DNA of 21,087 bases. Source: Rubrimonas sp036770645. Its GTDB lineage: Bacteria; Pseudomonadota; Alphaproteobacteria; Rhodobacterales; Rhodobacteraceae. The stretch is from assembly GCA_036770645.1 (NCBI GenBank), contig DAIPIU010000046.1:1-21087 (forward strand), in the 5' to 3' direction. Below, in pieces: positions 1-6,542 of the stretch. The first letter of the stretch is position 1. The number at the start of each line of letters is the position of its first letter. Under the pieces are notes generated by a model. That model did not search any database, was not told where the DNA came from, and worked only from the letters and a program-made list of their open reading frames with translations. The translations under genes and the position numbers were made by a program.

Positions 1-1713
1 GTGCGCGACCATGGCGGCGTGCTGTTCATCGACCTGCGCGACCATTACGGCATGACGCAGGTGATCGCCGACCCCGACAGCCCCGCCTTCGCCGCGGCCG
101 AGACGGTGCGCGGCGAATGGGTGATCCGCGTCGACGGCACGGTGAAGGCGCGCGACCCGTCGCTGGTGAACCCGAAGCTTTCGACCGGCGAGATCGAGCT
201 CTACGCCCGCGAGATCGAGGTCCTGTCCGTCGCCGAGGAACTGCCCCTGCCGGTGTTCGGCGAGCCCGACTACCCCGAGGAGGTGCGCCTGAAATACCGC
301 TTCCTCGACCTGCGGCGCGAGACCCTGCACCGCACCATCGTCATGCGCAGCGCCGCGATAGCCTGGCTGCGCGGCGCGATGACCGAGCGCGGCTTCACCG
401 AGTACCAGACCCCGATCCTCACCGCCTCCAGCCCCGAGGGCGCGCGCGACTTCCTCGTGCCCTCGCGCCTGCACCCGGGCAAGTTCTACGCGCTGCCGCA
501 GGCGCCGCAGCAGTTCAAGCAGCTGGCGATGGTCGCGGGCTTCGACCGCTATTTCCAGATCGCGCCCTGCTTCCGCGACGAGGACCCGCGCGCCGACCGC
601 TCGCCCGGCGAGTTCTACCAGCTCGATCTGGAAATGAGCTTCGTCACGCAGGAGGATGTTTTCCAGACCATCGAACCCGTCATGCGCGGCGTGTTCGAGG
701 CCTTCGGCGGCGGGCGGCCCGTCACGCGGGATTTCCCGCGCATCCCCTACGCCGAGGCGCTGCTGAAATACGGCTCCGACAAGCCCGACCTGCGCAACCC
801 CATCGAGATGCAGGTGGTGTCGGAGCACTTCGCCGGGTCCGGCTTCAAGATCTTCGCCTCGATCGTCGAGAAGGGCGGCGAGGTCCGCGCCATCCCCGCC
901 CCCGGCGGCGGCTCCCGCGCCTTCTGCGACCGCATGAACGCCTGGGCGCAGAAGGAGGGGCTGCCGGGGATGGGCTACATCTTCTGGCGCGAGGAAGGCG
1001 GCGCGCTGGAAGGCGCCGGTCCGCTGGCCAAGAACATCGGCCCCGAACGCACCGAGGCGATCCGCACGCAGCTCGGCCTGAAGGCCGGCGACGCCGCCTT
1101 CTTCCTCGCCGGCGATCCGGCCAAGTTCGTCGCCGTCGCCGGCAAGGCGCGCAACGAGATCTGGCGCGAGCTCGGCATGTTCGGCGGCAGGGCCGACAAT
1201 TTCGAACTCGCCTGGATCGTCGACTTCCCGATGTACGAATGGGACGAGGACCGCAAGAAGATCGACTTCTCGCACAACCCCTTCTCCATGCCCCAGGGCG
1301 GGCTCGAGGCGCTCGAAGCGGCGGAGGCCGGGGGGCGCGACGCCCTGCTGGCGCTGACCGCCTACCAGTACGACATCGTCTGCAACGGGGTGGAGCTGTC
1401 CTCGGGCGCGATCCGCAACCACCGCCCCGAGATCATGTTCAAGGCCTTCGGGATCGCCGGCTACGACCGCGCCACGGTCGAGGCGCGCTTCGGCGGCATG
1501 ATCAACGCCTTCCGCTTCGGCGCGCCGCCCCATGGCGGCATCGCGCCCGGCGTGGACCGCATCGTGATGCTGCTGGCCGGGGCGGAGAACATCCGCGAGG
1601 TGGTGATGTTCCCGATGAACCAGCGCGCCGAGGACCCGATGATGGGCGCCCCCTCCCCCGCCAGCAACGAACAGCTGCGCGACCTCGGCCTGCGGGTCGT
1701 GCCGAAGGACTGA
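1..1713 (+). CDS. aspS: Aspartyl-tRNA synthetase, 5'-truncated
   Basis: This class IIb synthetase charges tRNA with aspartate in the cytoplasm. The visible part holds the end of the N-terminal anticodon-binding OB fold (RDHGGVLFIDLRD at the very start), the class II motif 2 (FRDEDPRADR from about residue 191), a bacterial-type insertion domain, and motif 3 (GVDR at about 517-520, followed by IVMLL). The C-terminus, with the MGAPSPAS segment, is complete. Bacterial AspRS is about 590 residues and 570 are seen, so some 20-30 residues are cut off by the window edge; the GTG at position 1 is an internal valine, not the start. Alphaproteobacteria usually have a non-discriminating AspRS that also charges tRNA-Asn, followed by GatCAB amidation. 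That is family knowledge and is not shown here. Identification is very secure. Confidence 0.97.
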   Translation: MRDHGGVLFIDLRDHYGMTQVIADPDSPAFAAAETVRGEWVIRVDGTVKARDPSLVNPKLSTGEIELYAREIEVLSVAEELPLPVFGEPDYPEEVRLKYRFLDLRRETLHRTIVMRSAAIAWLRGAMTERGFTEYQTPILTASSPEGARDFLVPSRLHPGKFYALPQAPQQFKQLAMVAGFDRYFQIAPCFRDEDPRADRSPGEFYQLDLEMSFVTQEDVFQTIEPVMRGVFEAFGGGRPVTRDFPRIPYAEALLKYGSDKPDLRNPIEMQVVSEHFAGSGFKIFASIVEKGGEVRAIPAPGGGSRAFCDRMNAWAQKEGLPGMGYIFWREEGGALEGAGPLAKNIGPERTEAIRTQLGLKAGDAAFFLAGDPAKFVAVAGKARNEIWRELGMFGGRADNFELAWIVDFPMYEWDEDRKKIDFSHNPFSMPQGGLEALEAAEAGGRDALLALTAYQYDIVCNGVELSSGAIRNHRPEIMFKAFGIAGYDRATVEARFGGMINAFRFGAPPHGGIAPGVDRIVMLLAGAENIREVVMFPMNQRAEDPMMGAPSPASNEQLRDLGLRVVPKD

Positions 1714-1852
1714 CGCGCCCGCTCCCCGACCGTGAACCGCCCGCACTGCGCCTCCCCGGCGCGCATGGGTCGGACCGGGCGCGGGTGCCGTCCGTCCCGC
1801 GCTTTTTCCGCGCCGGAGCGCCGACCGGCCGTCCGGGGCCGGCCCGGTTCAC

Positions 1853-1922
1853 GGACCATTCACCGATTCACGGAAAATTTTCCATGAAACGTCCGTGATT
1901 TCAATGGTCCCGATTCGGGACC
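1853..1922. promoter_or_regulatory. Nested palindromes upstream of rpmJ
   Basis: In the 393-bp gene-free stretch after aspS an AT-richer island carries three overlapping symmetries. First, GGACCATT at 1853-1860 is the reverse complement of AATGGTCC at 1903-1910. Second, 1867-1888 is a 22-bp palindrome with a single mismatched pair (TTCA, then GGAAAATTTTCC, then TGAA; C1871 faces A1884). Third, GGTCCCGATTCGGGACC at 1906-1922 is a perfect palindrome around one base. Inside the first pair, TCACGGA at 1868-1874 can also pair with TCCGTGA at 1892-1898. The segment could be a protein-binding operator or a leader with alternative hairpins, because GGTCC at 1906-1910 can pair either upstream or downstream. 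I recognise no known operator. The rest of the stretch shows only GC-rich hairpins, for example a 6-bp stem at 1825-1842. Confidence 0.5.
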
Positions 1923-1989
1923 GCGGCGCGTCGCCCCCGCCCCTCCCGCGTCGGACCATGCGACCCTCGCCCGGACCCCGCGAAAGACG

Positions 1990-2017
1990 CGCGCCGCCGG
2001 CCTTGCCGGGCGGCGCG
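1990..2017 (+). terminator. GC-rich hairpin before rpmJ
   Basis: CGCGCCGCC at 1990-1998 pairs perfectly with GGCGGCGCG at 2009-2017, and a short inner GGC/GCC stem sits inside. No T-run follows. It could be a weak terminator for aspS transcription or structure in the rpmJ leader. Its role is inferred only from the fold. Confidence 0.3.
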
Positions 2018-2106
2018 GTTCGTGCCATCACCCCGCCCTGCCCGCGACAGCCGCGGGCGCGTGCATGGGAAAGGCGAGCCTCGTCGCTCCGCCGGGGAGA
2101 ACTGGG

Positions 2107-2232
2107 ATGAAGGTCGCCAACTCGCTGCGCTCGCTCAAGACGCGCCACAAGGCCTGCCGCGTGGTGCGCCGCAAGGGCCGCGTCTACGTCATCAACAAGC
2201 AGCAGCCGCGCTTCAAGGCCCGCCAGGGCTGA
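2107..2232 (+). CDS. rpmJ: 50S ribosomal protein L36
   Basis: This 41-residue basic protein (starts MKVANSLRSLKTRHKACRVV, ends KARQG) is L36, a small late-assembling protein of the large ribosomal subunit. It is the form without the zinc-binding Cys-X2-Cys...Cys...His set; only one cysteine (Cys17) is present, whereas the zinc form is about 37-38 residues. A good ribosome-binding site, GGGGAGA at 2094-2100, lies six bases before the ATG. The gene stands alone on the plus strand between aspS and a convergent gene, and a perfect hairpin follows. In some bacteria the zinc-free form is controlled by zinc status, but here it is probably the only and constitutive copy, as is usual in alphaproteobacteria. 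Identity is secure. Confidence 0.96.
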   Translation: MKVANSLRSLKTRHKACRVVRRKGRVYVINKQQPRFKARQG

Positions 2233-2239
2233 AGCCGGC

Positions 2240-2266
2240 GCCGGCCGGGCGCCGCGCCCGGCCGGC
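2240..2266. terminator. Bidirectional hairpin between rpmJ and the DUF533 gene
   Basis: GCCGGCCGGGCG at 2240-2251, loop CCG, and CGCCCGGCCGGC at 2255-2266 form a perfect 12-bp stem. It fills most of the 46-bp gap between two convergent genes, so it can end transcription from both sides. There is no T-tract, as is common for terminators in very GC-rich genomes. Confidence 0.6.
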
Positions 2267-2278
2267 ATCCGCGCGGGG

Positions 2279-2968
2279 TCAGGCCGCCGCCGCGGCCGCC
2301 TCGATCTCCGCCGCGACATCGGGCTCGAGTCCCAGCGCCGCGCCCAGATCGGCCATGTAGGCGCGCTCGGCCGGATCGTCGCCTCCGCACACCATCGCCG
2401 TCACCGCATAGATCTCGCGCGCCGCCTGCGGGCTGTCGGCCAGCGCCGCCACCGCCTTGGCATCCAGCGGCCGCCCGATCTCGTCCATCAGCACCGACTG
2501 CGCCTCGGGGCCGATCTCGGCGATCTTGGCGTTGATCGCGGCCTTCTCGGCCTCGTCGATGTGGCCGTCGGCCTTGGCGGCGGCGATCATGGCGACCAGG
2601 ATCGCGGCGGCCCGGGCCTGCGCCTGCGGCCCCTCCAGCGCGCCCACCGGTTCCGCCTGCATCGGCGCGCCGGGGCCCGCGTGCTTCTGGTAGGCGTCGT
2701 AGGCCATCTTGCCCAGCATCCCGAGGCCGCCCACCACGAGGCCGGTCTTGGTCATCGACCGCCCGCCCTTGGTGCCCAGCAGCAGCGCCATCAGCCCCGC
2801 CGCGGCGCCCCCGGCCAGCGCGGTGTTGCGCATCTGCGCGCGGCTCGCCTCGTCGTCGCCGTAGCCCAGCTTGCCGGCGGCGTAGCCCTCGCCCTGCGCG
2901 TAGAGATCCTTGCCCTTGGCGGTGATCTGCCCCAGCACCGCGGACAGCCGCGCCTTGATGTCGTCCAT
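2279..2968 (-). CDS. DUF533 family inner-membrane protein (YebE-like)
   Basis: A 229-residue protein of the DUF533/YebE group, which pairs a short membrane-associated N-terminal half with a TerB-like helical C-terminal domain. The function is unknown. A Gly/Ala-rich hydrophobic segment (roughly residues 50-95, with LLGTKGGRS between two hydrophobic stretches, then LGKMAYDAYQKH) is typical of the family. The TerB-like part begins near residue 115 (ARAAILVAMIAAAKADGHIDEAEK). The start at MDDIKARLSAVL is chosen because AGGGAGAAGG stands just upstream; a more upstream ATG at 3016 has no such site. It lies 79 bp downstream of the MttB-like gene on the same strand and may be cotranscribed. TerB-type domains are linked with tellurite or envelope stress in other systems, but that cannot be claimed here. 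Confidence 0.85.
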   Translation of the reverse strand: MDDIKARLSAVLGQITAKGKDLYAQGEGYAAGKLGYGDDEASRAQMRNTALAGGAAAGLMALLLGTKGGRSMTKTGLVVGGLGMLGKMAYDAYQKHAGPGAPMQAEPVGALEGPQAQARAAAILVAMIAAAKADGHIDEAEKAAINAKIAEIGPEAQSVLMDEIGRPLDAKAVAALADSPQAAREIYAVTAMVCGGDDPAERAYMADLGAALGLEPDVAAEIEAAAAAA

Positions 2969-3047
2969 GGCCTTCTCCCTGTCGTCCCAGCCGCGCACCG
3001 GACCATGCCCCGCCAATGCGACGCCCGCATGACGGGGCGCGCCGGGC

Positions 3048-4607
3048 TCAGAAATCGGTCGGGGCCCCGCCCTCCGCCTTGCGCCGCGCCACGAAGTCCT
3101 CCAGCGCCGCGCGGACGTCGTCGGCCATCGGCGGGGCCTCGAACTCGGCGAGGATCTTCTTCCACAGCGCGTTGGCGCGCTCGGGCGTCGCCAGCGCGCC
3201 CCCCTCGGCCCAGCCCTCGTAGTTGCGCCAGTCGGACAGGAACGGGCTGTAGAACGCCGTCTCGTAGCGTGCCTGGGTATGGGCGCAGCCGAAGAAATGC
3301 CCGTTCGGCCCGACCTCGGCGATGGCGTCCACGGCGATGTCGTCGTCGCTCGCCGTCGCGCCCTGCATGTAGACCTGCATCTGCTGCAGTGTCTCGCAAT
3401 CCATCACGAACTTCTCGTAGGACGCGCAGAGCCCGCCCTCCAGCCACCCCGCGGCGTGATAGACCATGTTCACGCCCGAACTCAGGCAGGCCCACAGCGA
3501 GAAGGCGCTCTCCCAGGCCGCCTGCGCGTCCGGCGCATTGGCGGCGCAGGCGTTCGAGGCGCGCAGCGGCAGGCCGTAGAACCGCGCCATCTGGCCGCTG
3601 ATCTGCGTGGCGCGCATGTATTCCGGCGTGCCGAAGGCCGGCGCGCCCGATTTCATGTCGACGTTCGAGGTGAAGCTGCCGAACCCCACCGGGCAGCCCG
3701 GCGCGATCCACTGCAGCAGCGCGATGCAGGCCAGCGCCTCGGCCACCGACTGGCAGACCGCGCCGGCCAGCGTGACCGGCGCCATGGCCCCGGCCAGCGT
3801 GAAGGGCGTCACGATCACCGGCTGGCCGCGGCGCGCCAGCCGCATGGCGCCGTCGAGCATCGGCCAGTCGTGCTTGAGCGGCGAGGAGCTGTTTATGTTG
3901 GTGAACATCCGCGGCGCGGCGTCGAACTCGGCATGCGACAGGCCGCCCGCCAGCCGCACCATCTCCATCACGTCCTCGACCCGCTCGGCGCCGAGGCTGT
4001 AGGCGTGCACGACCTTGTCGGTCAGGGTCAGGGCGTCGAACAGGCAGTCGAGGTGGCGCACGCCCGCATGCACGTCCACCGGCTCGACCGGATAGCCGCC
4101 GGTGAAGTGGATGCAGTTGAAGGCCTGCGACAGCTTCATCAGGTCCTGGTAGGCGGCGCGGTCGCCGGGCCGCCGCCCGCGGTCGAGATCCGAGCAGTTG
4201 GGCGGGCTCGCCACCGATCCGAAGGCGACATGGTCGCCGCCGAAGGTCACCGCATGGGCCGGGTTGCGCGGCGTGATGGCGAAGGCGGCGGGCGCGCGGC
4301 CGACCATCTCCATCACGAACTCGCGCCCCATGCGCACGCGCAGCCCGTCCGCCCCGATGCTGCAGCCGGCGGCGCGCAGATGGGCGCGGGCCTCGTCGTT
4401 CAGGAAGTCGATTCCGACCTCCTCGAGGATCCGCATCGCGCCGCGGTGCATCGCCTCGACGCGCTCGGGCGGCAGCGGCTCGGTCGGCCGGTCGGGGTTG
4501 CGCGGCTGGGACCAGGCGAGCTGCGCCAGCGCGGGGCCGCTGCGCCGCGCGTTGCCCGAACGCCCCCCTGCCCGCCTGCGTCCGCCGCCAGCGCCCTCGC
4601 CCTGCAT
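3048..4607 (-). CDS. MttB-family methyltransferase (non-pyrrolysine)
   Basis: A trimethylamine methyltransferase (MttB) family protein of about 519 residues. Family members move a methyl group from a quaternary or tertiary amine to a corrinoid protein. True MttB needs pyrrolysine encoded by an in-frame UAG; this frame is uninterrupted, so it belongs to the wider non-pyrrolysine group, some of which act on glycine betaine or related compounds. Recognisable stretches include GAMRILEEVGIDFLNDEAR near the N-terminus, VASPPNCSDLDRGRRPG, HFTGGYPVEPVD, FTNINSSSPLKHDWPMLDG and SFTSNVDMKSGAPAFGTPEY. The Arg/Gly-rich first 30 residues are also common in alphaproteobacterial members. I chose the second ATG (4607) because GAAAGGG then sits six bases upstream; the first ATG, at 4613, directly abuts it. 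No corrinoid protein or reductive activase gene is nearby, so the substrate is unknown. Confidence 0.88.
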   Translation of the reverse strand: MQGEGAGGGRRRAGGRSGNARRSGPALAQLAWSQPRNPDRPTEPLPPERVEAMHRGAMRILEEVGIDFLNDEARAHLRAAGCSIGADGLRVRMGREFVMEMVGRAPAAFAITPRNPAHAVTFGGDHVAFGSVASPPNCSDLDRGRRPGDRAAYQDLMKLSQAFNCIHFTGGYPVEPVDVHAGVRHLDCLFDALTLTDKVVHAYSLGAERVEDVMEMVRLAGGLSHAEFDAAPRMFTNINSSSPLKHDWPMLDGAMRLARRGQPVIVTPFTLAGAMAPVTLAGAVCQSVAEALACIALLQWIAPGCPVGFGSFTSNVDMKSGAPAFGTPEYMRATQISGQMARFYGLPLRASNACAANAPDAQAAWESAFSLWACLSSGVNMVYHAAGWLEGGLCASYEKFVMDCETLQQMQVYMQGATASDDDIAVDAIAEVGPNGHFFGCAHTQARYETAFYSPFLSDWRNYEGWAEGGALATPERANALWKKILAEFEAPPMADDVRAALEDFVARRKAEGGAPTDF

Positions 4608-4672
4608 GCCCATCCCTTTCGCGAATTCCCCGACAGCATCGCATGCCGGGCTGCCCCCGGGACCGCCCCGAC

Positions 4673-4690
4673 GCGACGCCGGGGCGTCGC
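4673..4690 (-). terminator. Hairpin directly after the HAD gene
   Basis: GCGACGCC and GGCGTCGC form an 8-base inverted repeat (about 7 bp with a four-base loop when folded) that abuts the HAD stop codon. No U-tract follows. It may partly end transcription or protect the upstream message within a HAD-MttB-DUF533 operon. Confidence 0.4.
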
Positions 4691-5425
4691 TCAGAGGCCC
4701 CGGGCGGCGAGATACGCGGGCAGCGCCGCGATCGAGGGCAGCACCACATCGGCCAGCGGCGCAAGCTCGGCCTCGTCGGCCGGGCCGGTCAGCACGCCGA
4801 CGGCCAGCGCGGCCCCCGCGGCCCGCGCCGCGCCGAGGTCGTGCAGGCTGTCGCCGACCATGCAGATCTCGGCGGGGTCGAGCTGCAAGGCCTCGGCGAA
4901 GGCCAGCACCATGCCGGGGCCGGGCTTGAGGCCATGGCCGCTGTCGTAGCCCGCCACGAAGTCGAAGCGGTCGAGCGCGCCCACGGCGGCCAGATGGCGG
5001 CGCGCGGCATCCTCGCCGTCATGGGTGGCGACGCCGAGCGCCCTGCCGCCCCTGATCCAGCCGCCGGCCCGCAGGTCGTCGAGCAGGCCCGGCAGATCGT
5101 CGGCCGCAGGGGTGAGATGGCCGTGGCCGATGCCGCGCGCCGCGGCATTGGCGATTCGCTCGACCGCCCCGATGCCGAGGGCGGGCAGGAAATGCGCCAG
5201 CGCCCGGGCGATGTCGACCGCCGAGCCCGCAACGACGGCCGACCCCGCAACGAAGCGGCCGGTGACGGGATCGAAGCCCATCGCCCGTCCCATGCGCCGC
5301 TGCAGGCCGGGGTCGCCGGGGGCGAGCGCGTGCAGCACGGCCTCGGCCGCGCCGCGCCAGGTCGCGGTGAAGTCGAATAGCGTGCCGTCCTTGTCGAACA
5401 GCACCCCGCGGATCGGACGAGGCAC
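4691..5425 (-). CDS. HAD-family hydrolase, phosphoglycolate phosphatase-like
   Basis: A haloacid dehalogenase superfamily phosphatase of about 244 residues. All four motifs are visible, numbered from the GTG start: motif I DKDGT (nucleophile Asp11, acid/base Asp13), motif II ATHD (Thr134), motif III GLKPGP (Lys167), and motif IV GDSLHD (Asp192, Asp196). A helical cap lies between motifs I and II, as in the phosphoglycolate phosphatase (Gph) group. The substrate cannot be read from sequence. The GTG start at 5425 is preferred because AGGAG lies six bases upstream; an ATG 18 bases earlier (5443) has only a weak GGGA. It is first of three minus-strand genes and is divergent from a FadR-type regulator, which may control it. 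The HAD assignment is secure; the phosphoglycolate role is a guess by similarity. Confidence 0.9.
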   Translation of the reverse strand: MPRPIRGVLFDKDGTLFDFTATWRGAAEAVLHALAPGDPGLQRRMGRAMGFDPVTGRFVAGSAVVAGSAVDIARALAHFLPALGIGAVERIANAAARGIGHGHLTPAADDLPGLLDDLRAGGWIRGGRALGVATHDGEDAARRHLAAVGALDRFDFVAGYDSGHGLKPGPGMVLAFAEALQLDPAEICMVGDSLHDLGAARAAGAALAVGVLTGPADEAELAPLADVVLPSIAALPAYLAARGL

Positions 5426-5501
5426 GCCGCGCTCCTGACGCATGAAGTCCCGGTGGCGACCCTAGCACGCCCTGCTGCGCTGCACAGTGCGACAGGGAAA
5501 C

Positions 5502-5516
5502 GAACCATTTCCGAAC
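5502..5516. promoter_or_regulatory. LexA-box-like repeat GAAC-N7-GAAC
   Basis: GAAC at 5502-5505 and GAAC at 5513-5516 are separated by exactly seven bases, matching the alphaproteobacterial LexA (SOS) consensus GTTC-N7-GTTC read on the other strand. The match extends to a CGAACCA direct repeat with an 11-bp period, and a third GAAC lies at 5519-5522. It sits in the divergent region between the HAD gene and the FadR-type regulator. It could instead be part of the regulator's own operator. Binding is inferred from the motif alone. Confidence 0.4.
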
Positions 5517-5533
5517 CAGAACCGGTTTTATGT

Positions 5534-5549
5534 CACAATTGGTCTTGTG
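5534..5549. promoter_or_regulatory. Inverted repeat, possible FadR-type operator
   Basis: CACAATTGGTCTTGTG is an inverted repeat with CACAA/TTGTG arms. It contains TTGGTC, which resembles half of the TGGT-type sites used by FadR-subfamily regulators (PdhR and LldR group). A perfect AACCGGTT palindrome lies just upstream at 5520-5527. Autoregulation and control of the divergent HAD gene would fit, but no direct evidence exists. Confidence 0.35.
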
Positions 5550-5606
5550 CCGGCGCGCCGCGGGGCGCGATGCTGCGCGCAAAACAACGCCACGGGAGGC
5601 ACGCGG

Positions 5607-6320
5607 ATGGCAACCACGGAACAGGCGCTGCAGACCCTGCGCAGCGCGATCGAGCAGGGCGCGTTCCCGCCCGGCGGCCGCCTGCCGCCGGAGCGCGAAC
5701 TGGCCGCGCAGCTCCGGGTGGGGCGCGGCACGCTGCGCAAGGCCTTCGAGGCGCTGGCGCGCGAGGGCCGCATCCGCCGCAGGATCGGCCAGGGCACCTT
5801 CGTGGTCGACGCGGCGGCCGGGCCGCTGGGCATCGACGCGGACCCCAGCCCCATGGACGTGATGGAGACGCGCGCGATGGTCGAGCCGGCCATAGCCGCC
5901 GCGGCGGCGCTGCGCGCGACCATGGCCGATCTCGAGCGCCTGGAACGGCTGGCCGCGCCCGGCCCCGGCGGGGACTGGCGCGACTGGGAGGACCGCGACA
6001 ACGCCTTCCACACCGCGCTCGCGGCCGCGACGCGCAACCCGCTGCTCGTCGGACTGCTCGAGACGCTGCACCGCATGCGCCGACGCGACGCGTGGACCCG
6101 GCTGCGCCGCGCCACGCTGACGCCGGAGCGGCAGGCCGCGCAGGAGGCGCAGCACCGCGCCATCGTGGCCGCCGTCGGCGCCGCGGATCCCGGCGCCGCA
6201 ACCGAGGCGATGCGCCTGCATCTCGAAGCGGTCGAGGCGGCCATGCTGGCAGGGCTGGCCGCGCCCGGGGTCATCGCGAAGGACCCGGCGGAGGCCCGCG
6301 CGCAGCCCGCGCCTAACTGA
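5607..6320 (+). CDS. FadR-subfamily (GntR) transcriptional regulator
   Basis: A 237-residue regulator. Residues about 4-66 form the winged helix-turn-helix (GGRLPPERELAAQLRVGRGT, then LRKAFEALAREG and the wing IGQGTFV). The rest is an FCD ligand-binding domain of six or so helices with the expected metal/ligand residues: Asp131, His135 (DNAFH), His183 (QHRAI) and His205 (RLHLE). FCD regulators usually sense small carboxylic acids and act as repressors. The start is ATG 5607 with GGGAGG seven bases upstream; the frame stays open back to 5487, but that part covers the promoter region and reads as non-coding. It is divergent from HAD-MttB-DUF533, so control of those genes is the natural guess. 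The ligand is unknown. Confidence 0.92.
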   Translation: MATTEQALQTLRSAIEQGAFPPGGRLPPERELAAQLRVGRGTLRKAFEALAREGRIRRRIGQGTFVVDAAAGPLGIDADPSPMDVMETRAMVEPAIAAAAALRATMADLERLERLAAPGPGGDWRDWEDRDNAFHTALAAATRNPLLVGLLETLHRMRRRDAWTRLRRATLTPERQAAQEAQHRAIVAAVGAADPGAATEAMRLHLEAVEAAMLAGLAAPGVIAKDPAEARAQPAPN

Positions 6321-6542
6321 GGCGCCGCGACCGAGTGCCGCCCGCGCTGCCGGCGACGCGGCGCAGGCCGCGCGCGCCACTGGACCCGGGGGCCGTCGCC
6401 GCTAGGTCCGCGGCGTCGGGGCGGCCGTTGCGCCGCCTCGGGCAGACCCCCGATGCAAGGTGCACGCAGTGCCGAACGCCGCCCCGCCGACCCGTCCCGT
6501 TGCGGAGCGGCCCGCCCTTCAGCCGCAAGGGGCCGGCCCGGC

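Noticed and set aside
1895..2110. Short plus-strand open frame before rpmJ
   Set aside because: It is Pro/Arg-rich with no ribosome-binding site and runs through the palindromes and the rpmJ leader.
3048..4607. Pyrrolysine-containing trimethylamine methyltransferase
   Set aside because: No in-frame amber codon interrupts the gene and no pyl genes are present; it belongs to the non-pyrrolysine branch.
5487..5606. N-terminal extension of the FadR-type regulator
   Set aside because: These 40 residues are unlike any GntR N-terminus and lie over the operator-like repeats; ATG 5607 has a good ribosome-binding site.
6453..6542. Upstream start for the photolyase
   Set aside because: It would add about 30 Arg/Ala/Pro-rich residues not found in the family, which begins at the RRLVVVLGDQLD strand.
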